The notes beneath the pieces were generated by a model, which saw only the letters and a program-made list of their open reading frames with translations, was not told the DNA's origin and made no database searches. Below are positions 1 through 5,643 of a stretch of DNA of 9,655 bases, one piece after another. Positions within the stretch are counted from its first letter, which is position 1, and each line of letters begins with the position of its first letter. The DNA is from Thermococcus sp. GTDB taxonomy: Archaea; Methanobacteriota_B; Thermococci; Thermococcales; Thermococcaceae. The stretch spans positions 1-9,655 of the forward strand of contig JAGHBN010000006.1 of NCBI GenBank assembly GCA_021160985.1. Direction: 5' to 3'. The position numbers and the translations under genes were made by a program.

Positions 1-56
1 AGAGCGCGCGGCTCATAACCGCGTGGTCGGGGGTTCAAAGCCCCCCGGGCCCACCA
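1..56 (+). tRNA. tRNA with CAT anticodon (elongator Met or Ile2), 5' end cut by the window
   Basis: The visible part folds as the 3' two thirds of a tRNA. The anticodon stem is 7-11 paired with 19-23 (CGCGG/CCGCG, five perfect pairs) around the loop CTCATAA at 12-18, giving anticodon CAT at 14-16. A five-base variable loop (24-28) is followed by a T arm with stem 29-33/41-45 (GGGGG/CCCCC) and loop TTCAAAG. The 3' acceptor strand CGGGCCC (46-52), discriminator A (53) and an encoded CCA (54-56) complete it. The acceptor and D arms lie mostly outside the window. A CAT anticodon can belong to initiator Met, elongator Met or Ile2 (agmatidine-modified in archaea). The inferred GGGCCCG 5' acceptor argues against the archaeal initiator, which usually starts AGCGGG; Met and Ile2 cannot be separated from what is visible. 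Confidence 0.93.
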
Positions 57-60
57 TAGC

Positions 61-90
61 AAACTTTTCTGAGGAAAAGTTTGATCAAAG
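61..90. repeat. Short hairpin and partial copy of the 577-643 element, next to the tRNA
   Basis: Starting five bases after the tRNA CCA end, AAACTTTTC (61-69) and GAAAAGTTT (74-82) form a perfect 9-bp stem with a TGAG loop. The 26 bases at 64-89 are identical to 611-636 inside the larger hairpin element. The position just behind the tRNA would suit transcription termination or 3' processing, but archaeal termination usually depends on T-runs rather than hairpins, so that role is only a possibility. Confidence 0.8.
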
Positions 91-184
91 TTAGTAGCTC
101 CCTACTGAGGGTTAAATTTCAAGGGTTTTCTGTTTGAACAGCTTGTCTTTGAAGTGAGAACTTTTTAGATTACTCCCACATGAT

Positions 185-235
185 GGGTTTAACACCAAAT
201 AGACGCCCTCCGGGCGTCAGGGGGGAGGTAAACCC
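185..235. repeat. Nested stem-loop, copy A
   Basis: The outer stem GGGTTT (185-190) pairs with AAACCC (230-235). The inner stem GACGCCC (202-208) pairs perfectly with GGGCGTC (212-218) across a three-base TCC loop. Unpaired spacers of about 11 bases separate the two stems. The geometry (outer stem, spacer, 7-bp inner stem with 3-base loop, spacer, outer stem) matches the copies at 438-485 and 731-778. The match to those copies is clearer when this one is read on the opposite strand, so copy A is probably inverted relative to B and C. Confidence 0.7.
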
Positions 236-335
236 GACATCCGGATTTATCTTGAGTTGTTCTCCCACCTAAAATGAGCATTAGTCAGTAAACCCTATCC
301 CGTGGCCATCTGAGGAAGAGCTACAAACTTTTGGT

Positions 336-356
336 GAAGCTTTTTCCAAAAGCTTC
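336..356. repeat. AT-rich hairpin (GAAGCTTTT/AAAAGCTTC)
   Basis: A perfect 9-bp inverted repeat, GAAGCTTTT (336-344) and AAAAGCTTC (348-356), closes a three-base TCC loop. The flanking CTTTTGG at about 328-334 can pair instead with CCAAAAG (346-352), so two mutually exclusive folds are possible. Its CTTTTGGT and AAAAG words resemble the arms of the 577-643 element, but it is not a direct copy. Confidence 0.65.
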
Positions 357-437
357 AGCGCTGGCGGAAAATTAAGTGCTTTTTTAAAGTTGCTAAGTTT
401 TAGAGTGAGTTTTTGTTTAACCTGCTCTTTTGTGAGT

Positions 438-485
438 GTTTCACTGTAAGAGGGTGTCCAAAGGACGCCAGAATAAGTTTGAAAC
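438..485. repeat. Nested stem-loop, copy B
   Basis: GTTTCA (438-443) pairs with TGAAAC (480-485) as the outer stem. GGTGTCC (453-459) pairs with GGACGCC (463-469), one pair being G-T, around an AAA loop. The bases just to its right (481 to about 510) closely match those after copy C, sharing a GAAACTGYTTG...AAGTGYTTGYTTT...GGGG pattern, so the homologous unit is longer than the hairpin. Confidence 0.75.
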
Positions 486-576
486 TGCTTGGAAGTGCTT
501 GCTTTAGGGGCAAACTCGCTTGATAACTGGCGAATCTATTAGCGCACTGCCGATTTTTGCCCATTAATAGGAAAGG

Positions 577-643
577 AAACACTTTTGGTCAAACTTTTTC
601 TAAAAGTTTGCTTTTCTGAGGAAAAGTTTGATCAAAAGTGTTT
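577..643. repeat. 67-base palindromic hairpin element
   Basis: The arms 577-599 and 621-643 are inverted copies giving about 23 consecutive pairs, broken only by two G-T wobbles (588/632 and 599/621). The centre contains a second small hairpin, AAAAG (602-606) with CTTTT (611-615) around TTTG. The core TTTGATCAAA is itself palindromic. Twenty-six bases of the right part (611-636) recur exactly at 64-89. The size and form suit a small non-autonomous dispersed element or a long transcribed hairpin. No target-site duplication is evident beside it. Confidence 0.75.
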
Positions 644-730
644 AACTGCTCCAGAGGCAGTGTTTATAGTTCGTGCACGTTAAACAGGTGATTTTGCCAC
701 GAGGTTATTCTACAATTGCAGCCTTTGAGG

Positions 731-778
731 GTTTCACCCCCAACGGCGTCCTTCGGATGCCAAAAATGAATGTGAAAC
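731..778. repeat. Nested stem-loop, copy C
   Basis: The outer stem GTTTCAC (731-737) pairs perfectly with GTGAAAC (772-778). The inner stem GGCGTCC (745-751) pairs with GGATGCC (755-761), with one G-T pair, across a TTC loop. This is the cleanest copy of the family. Differences from copy B tend to be those that keep pairing, for example GGCGTCC/GGATGCC here against GGTGTCC/GGACGCC there. That pattern suggests the structure, not just the sequence, has been kept. Confidence 0.78.
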
Positions 779-868
779 TGTTTGAAGTGTTTGTTTGGGG
801 ATGAATCAATAAAACCCCGCGTAGAATTGTTTCAATTTAAAAGGAGACAGTAAAAGATAGATGGAGGG

Positions 869-2377
869 TCAGTAGTCGACCTCTCCCTTTTCTTTGAGCT
901 CTCTGTACATGCGCCACGTTATTATAGGTTTCTTTGCAGCCAGGACGTCGTCCACGCGCCTTACTGCGGTGTTGTGCGGGGCGCCCTTCACAATCTCCGG
1001 GTTGCTGTAGGCCTCCTCGCTTATCTTCTTGAGGGCCTCAACGTAAGCGTCCAGCTCCTCCTTGCTGACCGTTTCTGTCGGCTCAATCATTAGAGCCTCG
1101 TGCACGATCAGCGGGAAGTATATAGTCGGTGCGTGCAGGCCGAAGTCGAGGAGCCTCTTTGCAACATCAAGGGCCTTAACGCCGGCCTCCTTCTTCATGG
1201 GCTCGGCGCTGAAGACGACCTCGTGCTTCCTGAGCTCCTTGTACGGCAGCTCGTAGCCCCTCGTCCCCTTAAGTTTCTGTGTAAGGTAGTTGGCGTTGAG
1301 GACTGCTATCTCGCTGACGTCTTTGAGGCCTTCCCTGCCCATTATCTTGAGGTAGGTGAGGGCCCTAACCATAACCGCGAAGTTTCCGTAGAGCTCCTTC
1401 ACCTTGCCTATGCTCTTCGGCACGTGGTAGTCGAGGTAGTAGCGGCCGCTCTCCTCGTCGTAGCCCACCAGAGGGACCGGGAGATAGTCCTTGAGGAAGT
1501 CCTTGACTCCAACGGGCCCGCTTCCCGGCCCGCCGCCACCGTGCGGGGTCGAGAAGGTCTTGTGCAGGTTGAGGTGGACGACGTCGAAGCCCATATCTCC
1601 GGGCCTTACCTTTCCGAGGACGGCGTTGAGGTTTGCTCCGTCGTAGTAGAGCAGACCGCCAGCCTTGTGGACTATCTTTGCTATCTCAAGTATCTCGTCC
1701 TCAAAGATGCCGAGGGTGTTGGGGTTGGTGAGCATCAATCCAGCGGTCCTCTCGCTCACGGCGTTCTCAAGGGCCTCGAGGTCAACGGTTCCGTTCTCGT
1801 TGGAGGGTATCTCGATGACCTTGAAACCTGCCATAGCGGCAGAGGCAGGGTTCGTTCCGTGGGCTGAGTCCGGGACGAGCATCTCCGTTCTCTGGGTGTC
1901 TCCCCTGTCGAGGTGGTAGGCGCGGATTATCATAACGCCTGTGAACTCACCGTTTGCTCCTGCGGCCGGCTGAAGCGTGAAGCGGTCCATACCGGTTATC
2001 TCCTTGAGCCACTGCTCAAGCTCCCACATTATCCTCAGCGCGCCCTGGACGGTTCTCTCGTCCTGGTAGGGGTGGACGTAAGCGACGCCGGGGTGAGAGG
2101 CTATCTCCTCGTTTATCTTGGGGTTGTACTTCATAGTGCACGAGCCGAGCGGATAGATGCCAGAATCGACGCCGTAGTTCATCTCGCTCAGGCGGGTGTA
2201 GTGCTTCACCACCTCAGGCTCGCTGACCTCCGGGAGGTTGAGCGAGCTCCTGCGCTTGAGCTTTTCGGGAATTTCAACTTCGACATCTTCAATCGGCTTG
2301 GGGAGAGTGTAGCCGACCCTTCCGGGCCTTGAGAGCTCGAAAATGAGCGGTTCGTCCCATTTAGCCTGGCGGAACAT
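869..2377 (-). CDS. gcvPB: Glycine dehydrogenase (decarboxylating) subunit 2, PLP-binding
   Basis: This is the C-terminal-half subunit of the split P-protein of the glycine cleavage system. With GcvPA it decarboxylates glycine using pyridoxal phosphate and passes the aminomethyl group to lipoylated H protein in the cytoplasm. At 502 residues it has the family's usual full length. The PLP lysine is K273 in HLNLHKTFSTPHGGGGPGSG (residues 268-287), with the glycine-rich segment typical of the family. Other family landmarks are YPLGSCTMKYNP (75-86), QPAAGANGEF (136-145) and PDSAHGTNPASA (169-180). Its ATG directly follows the gcvPA stop (TGA-ATG, no gap), and a strong GGAGGTG lies about 9 bases upstream inside the end of gcvPA, so the pair is one operon with coupled translation. 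The T, H and L partners are not in this window. Confidence 0.97.
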   Translation of the reverse strand: MFRQAKWDEPLIFELSRPGRVGYTLPKPIEDVEVEIPEKLKRRSSLNLPEVSEPEVVKHYTRLSEMNYGVDSGIYPLGSCTMKYNPKINEEIASHPGVAYVHPYQDERTVQGALRIMWELEQWLKEITGMDRFTLQPAAGANGEFTGVMIIRAYHLDRGDTQRTEMLVPDSAHGTNPASAAMAGFKVIEIPSNENGTVDLEALENAVSERTAGLMLTNPNTLGIFEDEILEIAKIVHKAGGLLYYDGANLNAVLGKVRPGDMGFDVVHLNLHKTFSTPHGGGGPGSGPVGVKDFLKDYLPVPLVGYDEESGRYYLDYHVPKSIGKVKELYGNFAVMVRALTYLKIMGREGLKDVSEIAVLNANYLTQKLKGTRGYELPYKELRKHEVVFSAEPMKKEAGVKALDVAKRLLDFGLHAPTIYFPLIVHEALMIEPTETVSKEELDAYVEALKKISEEAYSNPEIVKGAPHNTAVRRVDDVLAAKKPIITWRMYRELKEKGEVDY

Positions 2378-3718
2378 TCAGGCCACCTCCTTGAGGGCCT
2401 CTATGAGGGCATTAACCCATTCCTTTCTCGTCGTCTCGGTTGCAGCAAAGAGGGCGCTCTCGCCTAGCTCCGGGAAGTGCTCTCCAAGGTAGTAGCCTCC
2501 GTGGATGTTCCTCTCAAGAAGGGCCTCGTGTATCTCGCTGTAGGGCTTCCCAAACCTCACAAGGACGTCCTTGAAGTTCACGCCATCGAACGGGACTTCT
2601 GCCACCTCAGCGAGGCGCTTTTTGAGGTAGGCAGTGTTCTTGAGAATGACCTCTCCGAGCTCCTTCAGTCCCTTCGGCCCGAGGCTCGCGAGGTGTATCG
2701 CCGCGGCAACCGCAACAAGGGCCTCGTTCGAACATATGTTTGAGGTAGCCTTGGCGCGCCTTATGTGCTGCTCCCTCGTCTGGAGCGTCATCACGAAGGC
2801 TCTCTTTCCGTCGGCATCCTTCGTCATCCCTATGACCCTTCCGGGCATCTGACGGATGAGCTTCTTGTCGTTTCTAACGGCGAATATTCCCGCCCTTGGT
2901 CCTCCAAAGTTCATGGGGTTTCCGAAGTAAGCGGCCTCTCCAACGACGATGTCTGCACCAAGCTCGCCGGGCGCCTCCACTATGCCGAGTATTGTTGGGT
3001 CAACTCCCACAACGAAGAGCGCCCCTGCCTCGTGGGCTATTTCTCCGATGGCTGAAAGTTCCTCTTCAAGGATGCCGAAGAAGTTCGGAACCTCAACGTA
3101 AACTCCGGCGGCTTCCTCTACCTTCTCTTTCAGTTCCTCAATGCTGAGCTGACCGCGCTCGTTCCAGCCCACGTACTCGATTTCAAACCCCTGCCCGGAG
3201 GTGTAGGTTCCGAGAACGGCTTTCTTTTCAGGGCTCATGTGCTTCGGAACGACGAACTTGTTTCTTCTGGTGACGCGGGCGCTCATCAGCGCCGCCTCCG
3301 CCATAGCAGTGCCCCAGTCGTACATCGATGAGTTGACTATCGGGAGGCCCACAAGCTCAGCTATGAGGCTCTGGTACTCAAAGAGGGCCTGGAGCATGCC
3401 CTGGCTTACCTCCGGCTGGTAAGGCGTGTAAGCGGTCAGAAACTCGCTCCTCTCGATAAGGTATTTCACGTGGGCAGGAATGTAGTGGAAGTACGTTCCC
3501 GCTCCAAGGAAGCTGGGCATCTCGAGAACTGTTTTGTTCTTTGAGAGGACTTCATTGAGCTCCGTGAAGACCTTGTACTCACTCTTCCCCTCTGGCAGGT
3601 TGAACTCCTTGACCATCCCCTTGGGGACGTCAGAGAAAAGGTCTTCAATCGAGCTGAAGCCAATTTCCTTCAGCATCTCATCCCTATGGGCAAGGTTAGG
3701 GAGGTAGTGCTTTCCCAT
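2378..3718 (-). CDS. gcvPA: Glycine dehydrogenase (decarboxylating) subunit 1
   Basis: This is the N-terminal-half subunit of the glycine-cleavage P-protein, partner of the GcvPB encoded next to it. Typical family segments are YLPNLAHRDEMLKEIG near the N terminus, FLGAGTYFHYIPAHV, LTAYTPYQPEVSQGMLQALFEYQ, the NSSMYDWGTAMAEA stretch, and NFGGPRAGIFAVR with REQHIRRAKATSNICSN towards the end. The PLP lysine is in GcvPB, as expected for the split form. I start the gene at the ATG at 3718 (446 residues, beginning MGKHYLPN). It is preceded by GAGGGTGAT at a good spacing, and the family normally begins close to this motif. A GTG at 3754 would add 12 residues but has no ribosome binding site and lies at about the predicted transcription start. 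Confidence 0.96.
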   Translation of the reverse strand: MGKHYLPNLAHRDEMLKEIGFSSIEDLFSDVPKGMVKEFNLPEGKSEYKVFTELNEVLSKNKTVLEMPSFLGAGTYFHYIPAHVKYLIERSEFLTAYTPYQPEVSQGMLQALFEYQSLIAELVGLPIVNSSMYDWGTAMAEAALMSARVTRRNKFVVPKHMSPEKKAVLGTYTSGQGFEIEYVGWNERGQLSIEELKEKVEEAAGVYVEVPNFFGILEEELSAIGEIAHEAGALFVVGVDPTILGIVEAPGELGADIVVGEAAYFGNPMNFGGPRAGIFAVRNDKKLIRQMPGRVIGMTKDADGKRAFVMTLQTREQHIRRAKATSNICSNEALVAVAAAIHLASLGPKGLKELGEVILKNTAYLKKRLAEVAEVPFDGVNFKDVLVRFGKPYSEIHEALLERNIHGGYYLGEHFPELGESALFAATETTRKEWVNALIEALKEVA

Positions 3719-3773
3719 TGCAATCACCCTCTTAACATTAAAGTAAGTGTTCACTGAAAATAATAGTGCCCAG

Positions 3774-3787
3774 ATTATATGCTTTGT
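3774..3787 (-). promoter_or_regulatory. BRE/TATA promoter for gcvPA-gcvPB
   Basis: Read on the minus strand, ACAAAGC (3787-3781) followed by ATATAAT (3780-3774) fits an archaeal BRE plus TATA box. About 25 bases downstream gives a start near 3752, leaving a leader of roughly 35 bases with GAGGGTGAT before the ATG at 3718. No riboswitch-sized leader is present. Confidence 0.6.
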
Positions 3788-3808
3788 GGCCAGAAAAGTG
3801 CGGATGTA

Positions 3809-3816
3809 CTTTTATG
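3809..3816 (+). promoter_or_regulatory. Possible TATA box for the HAD hydrolase gene
   Basis: CTTTTATG at 3809-3816 is the best TATA-like word in the short divergent gap. It predicts transcription from about 3837 and a leader of some 35 bases. The BRE region is weak, so this is tentative. Confidence 0.35.
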
Positions 3817-3871
3817 AGTACGACAATGGAAAAGGCTAAAAGGGTTCAATACCGGGTCAAAGGGGGTAAAG

Positions 3872-4549
3872 ATGATAATCGGATTCGACTTCGACGGAAC
3901 CCTAGTGGACAGTTACACTCCCATAGAGGAAGCCTTCAAAAAGGCCCTCGAGGTTAGGTACCGCTGGCTCCCGTTCAAGACCCTCTGGGCGAAGCTCCTG
4001 ACTAAAATCGAGCTCCAGTTCGAGAGACCCACTTTTGGAAAGCACAAGAAGAAAAGCAAACCTCCCTTCTTCCTTCGCACGAAGTTCTTTGAGACGTGGT
4101 TTGAGGAGCGGGCCAAGCTCACAAAGCCCATAGACGACTCTATCGAACTGCTCAGAAAACTCAAGGAGGCGGGCCACACAGTCATCTCATTCTCTGCAGA
4201 GGACTTCATAGATGGAATGAAGGTCAGACGCCTGAAGACGGCCGGTATGTACGACCTCTTCGACGACGTCATCGTTTTTGGTCATGACATGACGATAGAT
4301 GAGGCTTTCCAGCTCGTCCGTGAGAAGTACGGGGACGAGACTTTTATCTGGGTGGACGACAAGCCCTGGCGCTTCATCGGTCACGGCGACGAGAACACCG
4401 AATATGTCTGGTACTACTTTCCATTTACAGCGAAGTTCGCGGAGAAGAACCGAGAAAAGCTAGCTTTAATCCCTCATCTCCACGTCATAAGGGACCTCTG
4501 GAGCATCTTCGATGTCATAGAAAGAGTCAAGCAGGAAAGATCACCCTGA
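3872..4549 (+). CDS. HAD-superfamily hydrolase
   Basis: A 225-residue cytoplasmic enzyme of the haloacid dehalogenase superfamily, probably a phosphatase; the substrate cannot be read from sequence. Motif I is FDFDGTLVDS (residues 5-14), with nucleophile D6 and acid/base D8. An inserted cap region follows (about 20-85), rich in aromatic and basic residues, including GKHKKKSKPP at 56-65. Motif II is in TVISFSAEDF (103-112), with S106 or S108. Motif IV is WVDDKPW (160-166), with D162 and D163 for Mg binding. The motif III lysine is not obvious: the usual site near VIVFGHDMTIDEA (133-145) has none. The ATG has GGGGGT about 5 bases upstream. The last 9 bases overlap the convergent minus-strand gene. 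A magnesium-dependent phosphatase is the safest reading. Confidence 0.85.
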   Translation: MIIGFDFDGTLVDSYTPIEEAFKKALEVRYRWLPFKTLWAKLLTKIELQFERPTFGKHKKKSKPPFFLRTKFFETWFEERAKLTKPIDDSIELLRKLKEAGHTVISFSAEDFIDGMKVRRLKTAGMYDLFDDVIVFGHDMTIDEAFQLVREKYGDETFIWVDDKPWRFIGHGDENTEYVWYYFPFTAKFAEKNREKLALIPHLHVIRDLWSIFDVIERVKQERSP

Positions 4550-4825
4550 GTCCGCGTCCGTGTATTCTACCGTGTCTTCCACGAATTCGTCAAAAGTGAC
4601 CCCATCAACGGCTTCAAGCCTGAACGAGAACTCCTTTCCCAGGGACCAGCGAACGGCGGTAGCCCCTTTTTGTGTCCCTGCAACCACGAGCCCAAAGGAC
4701 AGATCACCGGCCCAGTGGTGCTTGGAGAACCCAACTTCAAAGCCCCTCCGCCCGAGTTCCCCCAATATCATTTCGTACGTCTTTCTTGGACCGTGGGGGC
4801 TCCTTGCGAAACCAATATAGGGCAT
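4541..4825 (-). CDS. Conserved-looking 94-residue protein of unknown function
   Basis: I do not recognise a family. The protein (MPYIGFARSPHGPRKTYEMI... at the N terminus) is soluble, with no signal peptide or membrane segment. It looks like a small alpha/beta domain: an early strand (YIGFARS), a helix (about 15-27), a GFEVGFSKHHWAGD stretch, a hydrophobic strand LSFGLVVAG (42-50), and an acidic C-terminal tail (VEDTVEYTDADSG). H36, H37, W38 and D41 lie close together and could form a site, but that is speculation. Its start is supported by GGTGAG (4836-4831) just upstream and a TATA box at 4857-4864. The opposite-strand frames are poorer candidates. The gene is transcribed towards, and overlaps by 9 bases, the HAD hydrolase gene. 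Confidence 0.72.
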   Translation of the reverse strand: MPYIGFARSPHGPRKTYEMILGELGRRGFEVGFSKHHWAGDLSFGLVVAGTQKGATAVRWSLGKEFSFRLEAVDGVTFDEFVEDTVEYTDADSG

Positions 4826-4856
4826 TTCTACTCACCAGTGTCCCATAAATAGACAT

Positions 4857-4864
4857 ATTTAAAA
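4857..4864 (-). promoter_or_regulatory. TATA box for the 94-residue protein gene
   Basis: On the minus strand TTTTAAAT (4864-4857), preceded by purine-rich GAAAAGG, fits a BRE/TATA pair. It predicts transcription near 4835, giving a leader of about 10 bases that holds GGTGAG before the ATG at 4825. Confidence 0.5.
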
Positions 4865-4880
4865 CCTTTTCGGCTACCCT

Positions 4881-4895
4881 AACAAAGCTTAAAAG
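4881..4895 (+). promoter_or_regulatory. BRE/TATA promoter for a leaderless phosphoesterase transcript
   Basis: AACAAAG (4881-4887) followed by CTTAAAAG (4888-4895) resembles BRE plus TATA. Twenty-five bases from the TATA centre falls on the ATG at 4917. The bases before that ATG contain no Shine-Dalgarno word. Both points indicate a leaderless mRNA. Confidence 0.55.
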
Positions 4896-4916
4896 TTCAC
4901 ATCCCAAAATAAACAC

Positions 4917-5597
4917 ATGAACCCCAAACCCCTGCCGGAAAAGGCCCTGAAAGTCGGAAAAACGCTAATAGTGGCCGACCTCCACCTTGGCTACGAGTTC
5001 GCAATGGCCAAGGAAGGCTTCTACCTTCCCCGGGTGTTCCATGAAGTGGTGAGAAACCTAAAATCCCTCATAGAGCGAGAGAAACCTAAGAGACTTGTGA
5101 TAGACGGCGATTTGAAGCATTCTTTCATCCCAGAATGGCGTGAGAGAAAAGAGCTGAAGGCCTTCGCAGAGGAAATAACACCAATGGTAGACGAGGTTAT
5201 TCTCGTTAGGGGTAACCACGACGTTGGAACACTGTGGCTGAGGGAGCTGGGCATCGAGATTGTGGACGAGCTCGAAGTTGGGGGCTGGAAGCTTGTTCAC
5301 GGCCACAAGCTCGTGGAAGGAGAGCGCTTCATAATTGGCCATGAACATCCTGCAATAAGGCTAAGGGATGAGGTTGGAGCCCTGATAAAGATCCCTGTGT
5401 TTCTCATGAATGAAAAACTAATAGTTCTTCCCGCATTCAGCCCCTGGGCGTATGGGAACGATGTGCTCAGGGAGATCGTATCGCCGTTCCTCAGGGCAAA
5501 GGAACTAAAGGGAGCAAGGGTGATTGCACCGCTCGGGGACGAACTGCTGGATTTCGGAACCCTTGAAAAGCTGTCCGAAGTGTTGAAGTTCCTATAG
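4917..5597 (+). CDS. SbcD/Mre11-related metallophosphoesterase (COG1407 type)
   Basis: A 226-residue calcineurin-like metallophosphoesterase of the small archaeal SbcD-related kind, which lacks the extra domains of Mre11. The dimetal-site motifs are all present in order: D21-L-H23 in VADLHLG, GDLKH with D65, GNHD (99-102), H128/H130 in VHGHK, and GHEH with H142 and H144. The C-terminal part (LIVLPAFSPWAYGNDVL and beyond) is also characteristic. Family relatives include bacterial PdeM, linked to DNA ligase/helicase clusters; here there is no helicase or ligase next door, so the substrate (nucleic acid or cyclic nucleotide) stays open. No secretion signal is present, so it acts in the cytoplasm. 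The gene appears to be transcribed without a leader. Confidence 0.9.
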   Translation: MNPKPLPEKALKVGKTLIVADLHLGYEFAMAKEGFYLPRVFHEVVRNLKSLIEREKPKRLVIDGDLKHSFIPEWRERKELKAFAEEITPMVDEVILVRGNHDVGTLWLRELGIEIVDELEVGGWKLVHGHKLVEGERFIIGHEHPAIRLRDEVGALIKIPVFLMNEKLIVLPAFSPWAYGNDVLREIVSPFLRAKELKGARVIAPLGDELLDFGTLEKLSEVLKFL

Positions 5598-5611
5598 CCA
5601 AAACTTTAAAT
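5598..5611 (+). promoter_or_regulatory. BRE/TATA promoter for the PrsW-like gene
   Basis: CCAAAA (5598-5603) and CTTTAAAT (5604-5611) directly follow the stop of the phosphoesterase gene. A start near 5633 would give a leader of about 11 bases that just contains the GGTGGTGA ribosome binding site before the ATG at 5644. It suggests that this cluster can be transcribed apart from the phosphoesterase. Confidence 0.55.
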
Positions 5612-5643
5612 CAAAGGATGCCTAAAGGGATATCGGTGGTGAA

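Larger units (their letters stand above)
57..868. other. Gene-free, repeat-rich intergenic region
   Basis: About 810 bases between the tRNA and the end of gcvPB carry no convincing gene. The composition is visibly richer in A+T than the flanking genes. Every reading frame is short, and the longest (minus strand, 400-582) runs straight through a hairpin repeat and has no ribosome binding site. The stretch contains two families of inverted repeats, listed separately. The parts between repeats (91-184, 236-320, 486-576, 644-730) hold nothing I can assign beyond a small ACTGC/GCAGT hairpin at 645-661. It could be a graveyard of dispersed elements or a region transcribed into structured RNA. Confidence 0.75.

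Noticed and set aside
400..582. Minus-strand 60-codon frame in the tRNA-gcvPB gap
   Set aside because: It runs through the copy B hairpin, has no ribosome binding site, and its residues beyond position 30 are a translation of the repeat. It is a chance frame.
57..868. CRISPR array in the repeat-rich region
   Set aside because: The repeats are few, of different lengths, irregularly spaced and in two orientations, with no uniform repeat-spacer pattern. Only one CRISPR-repeat-like sequence occurs.
1..868. Integrated virus or plasmid at the tRNA
   Set aside because: Archaeal integration would leave a duplicated tRNA 3' segment or an integrase fragment. Neither is present in the window, so the region is better described as repeat-rich only.
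57..868. C/D-box small RNA
   Set aside because: ATGATG near 180-185 and scattered CTGA words occur, but no C and D boxes stand in the right order and spacing for a C/D RNA.
1100..1867. Plus-strand 255-codon frame opposite gcvPB
   Set aside because: It lies wholly antisense to the strongly supported gcvPB, is a by-product of GC-rich codon use, and its sequence shows no domain.
3719..3780. Glycine riboswitch before gcvPA
   Set aside because: The predicted leader is about 35 bases, too short, and glycine riboswitches are a bacterial feature.
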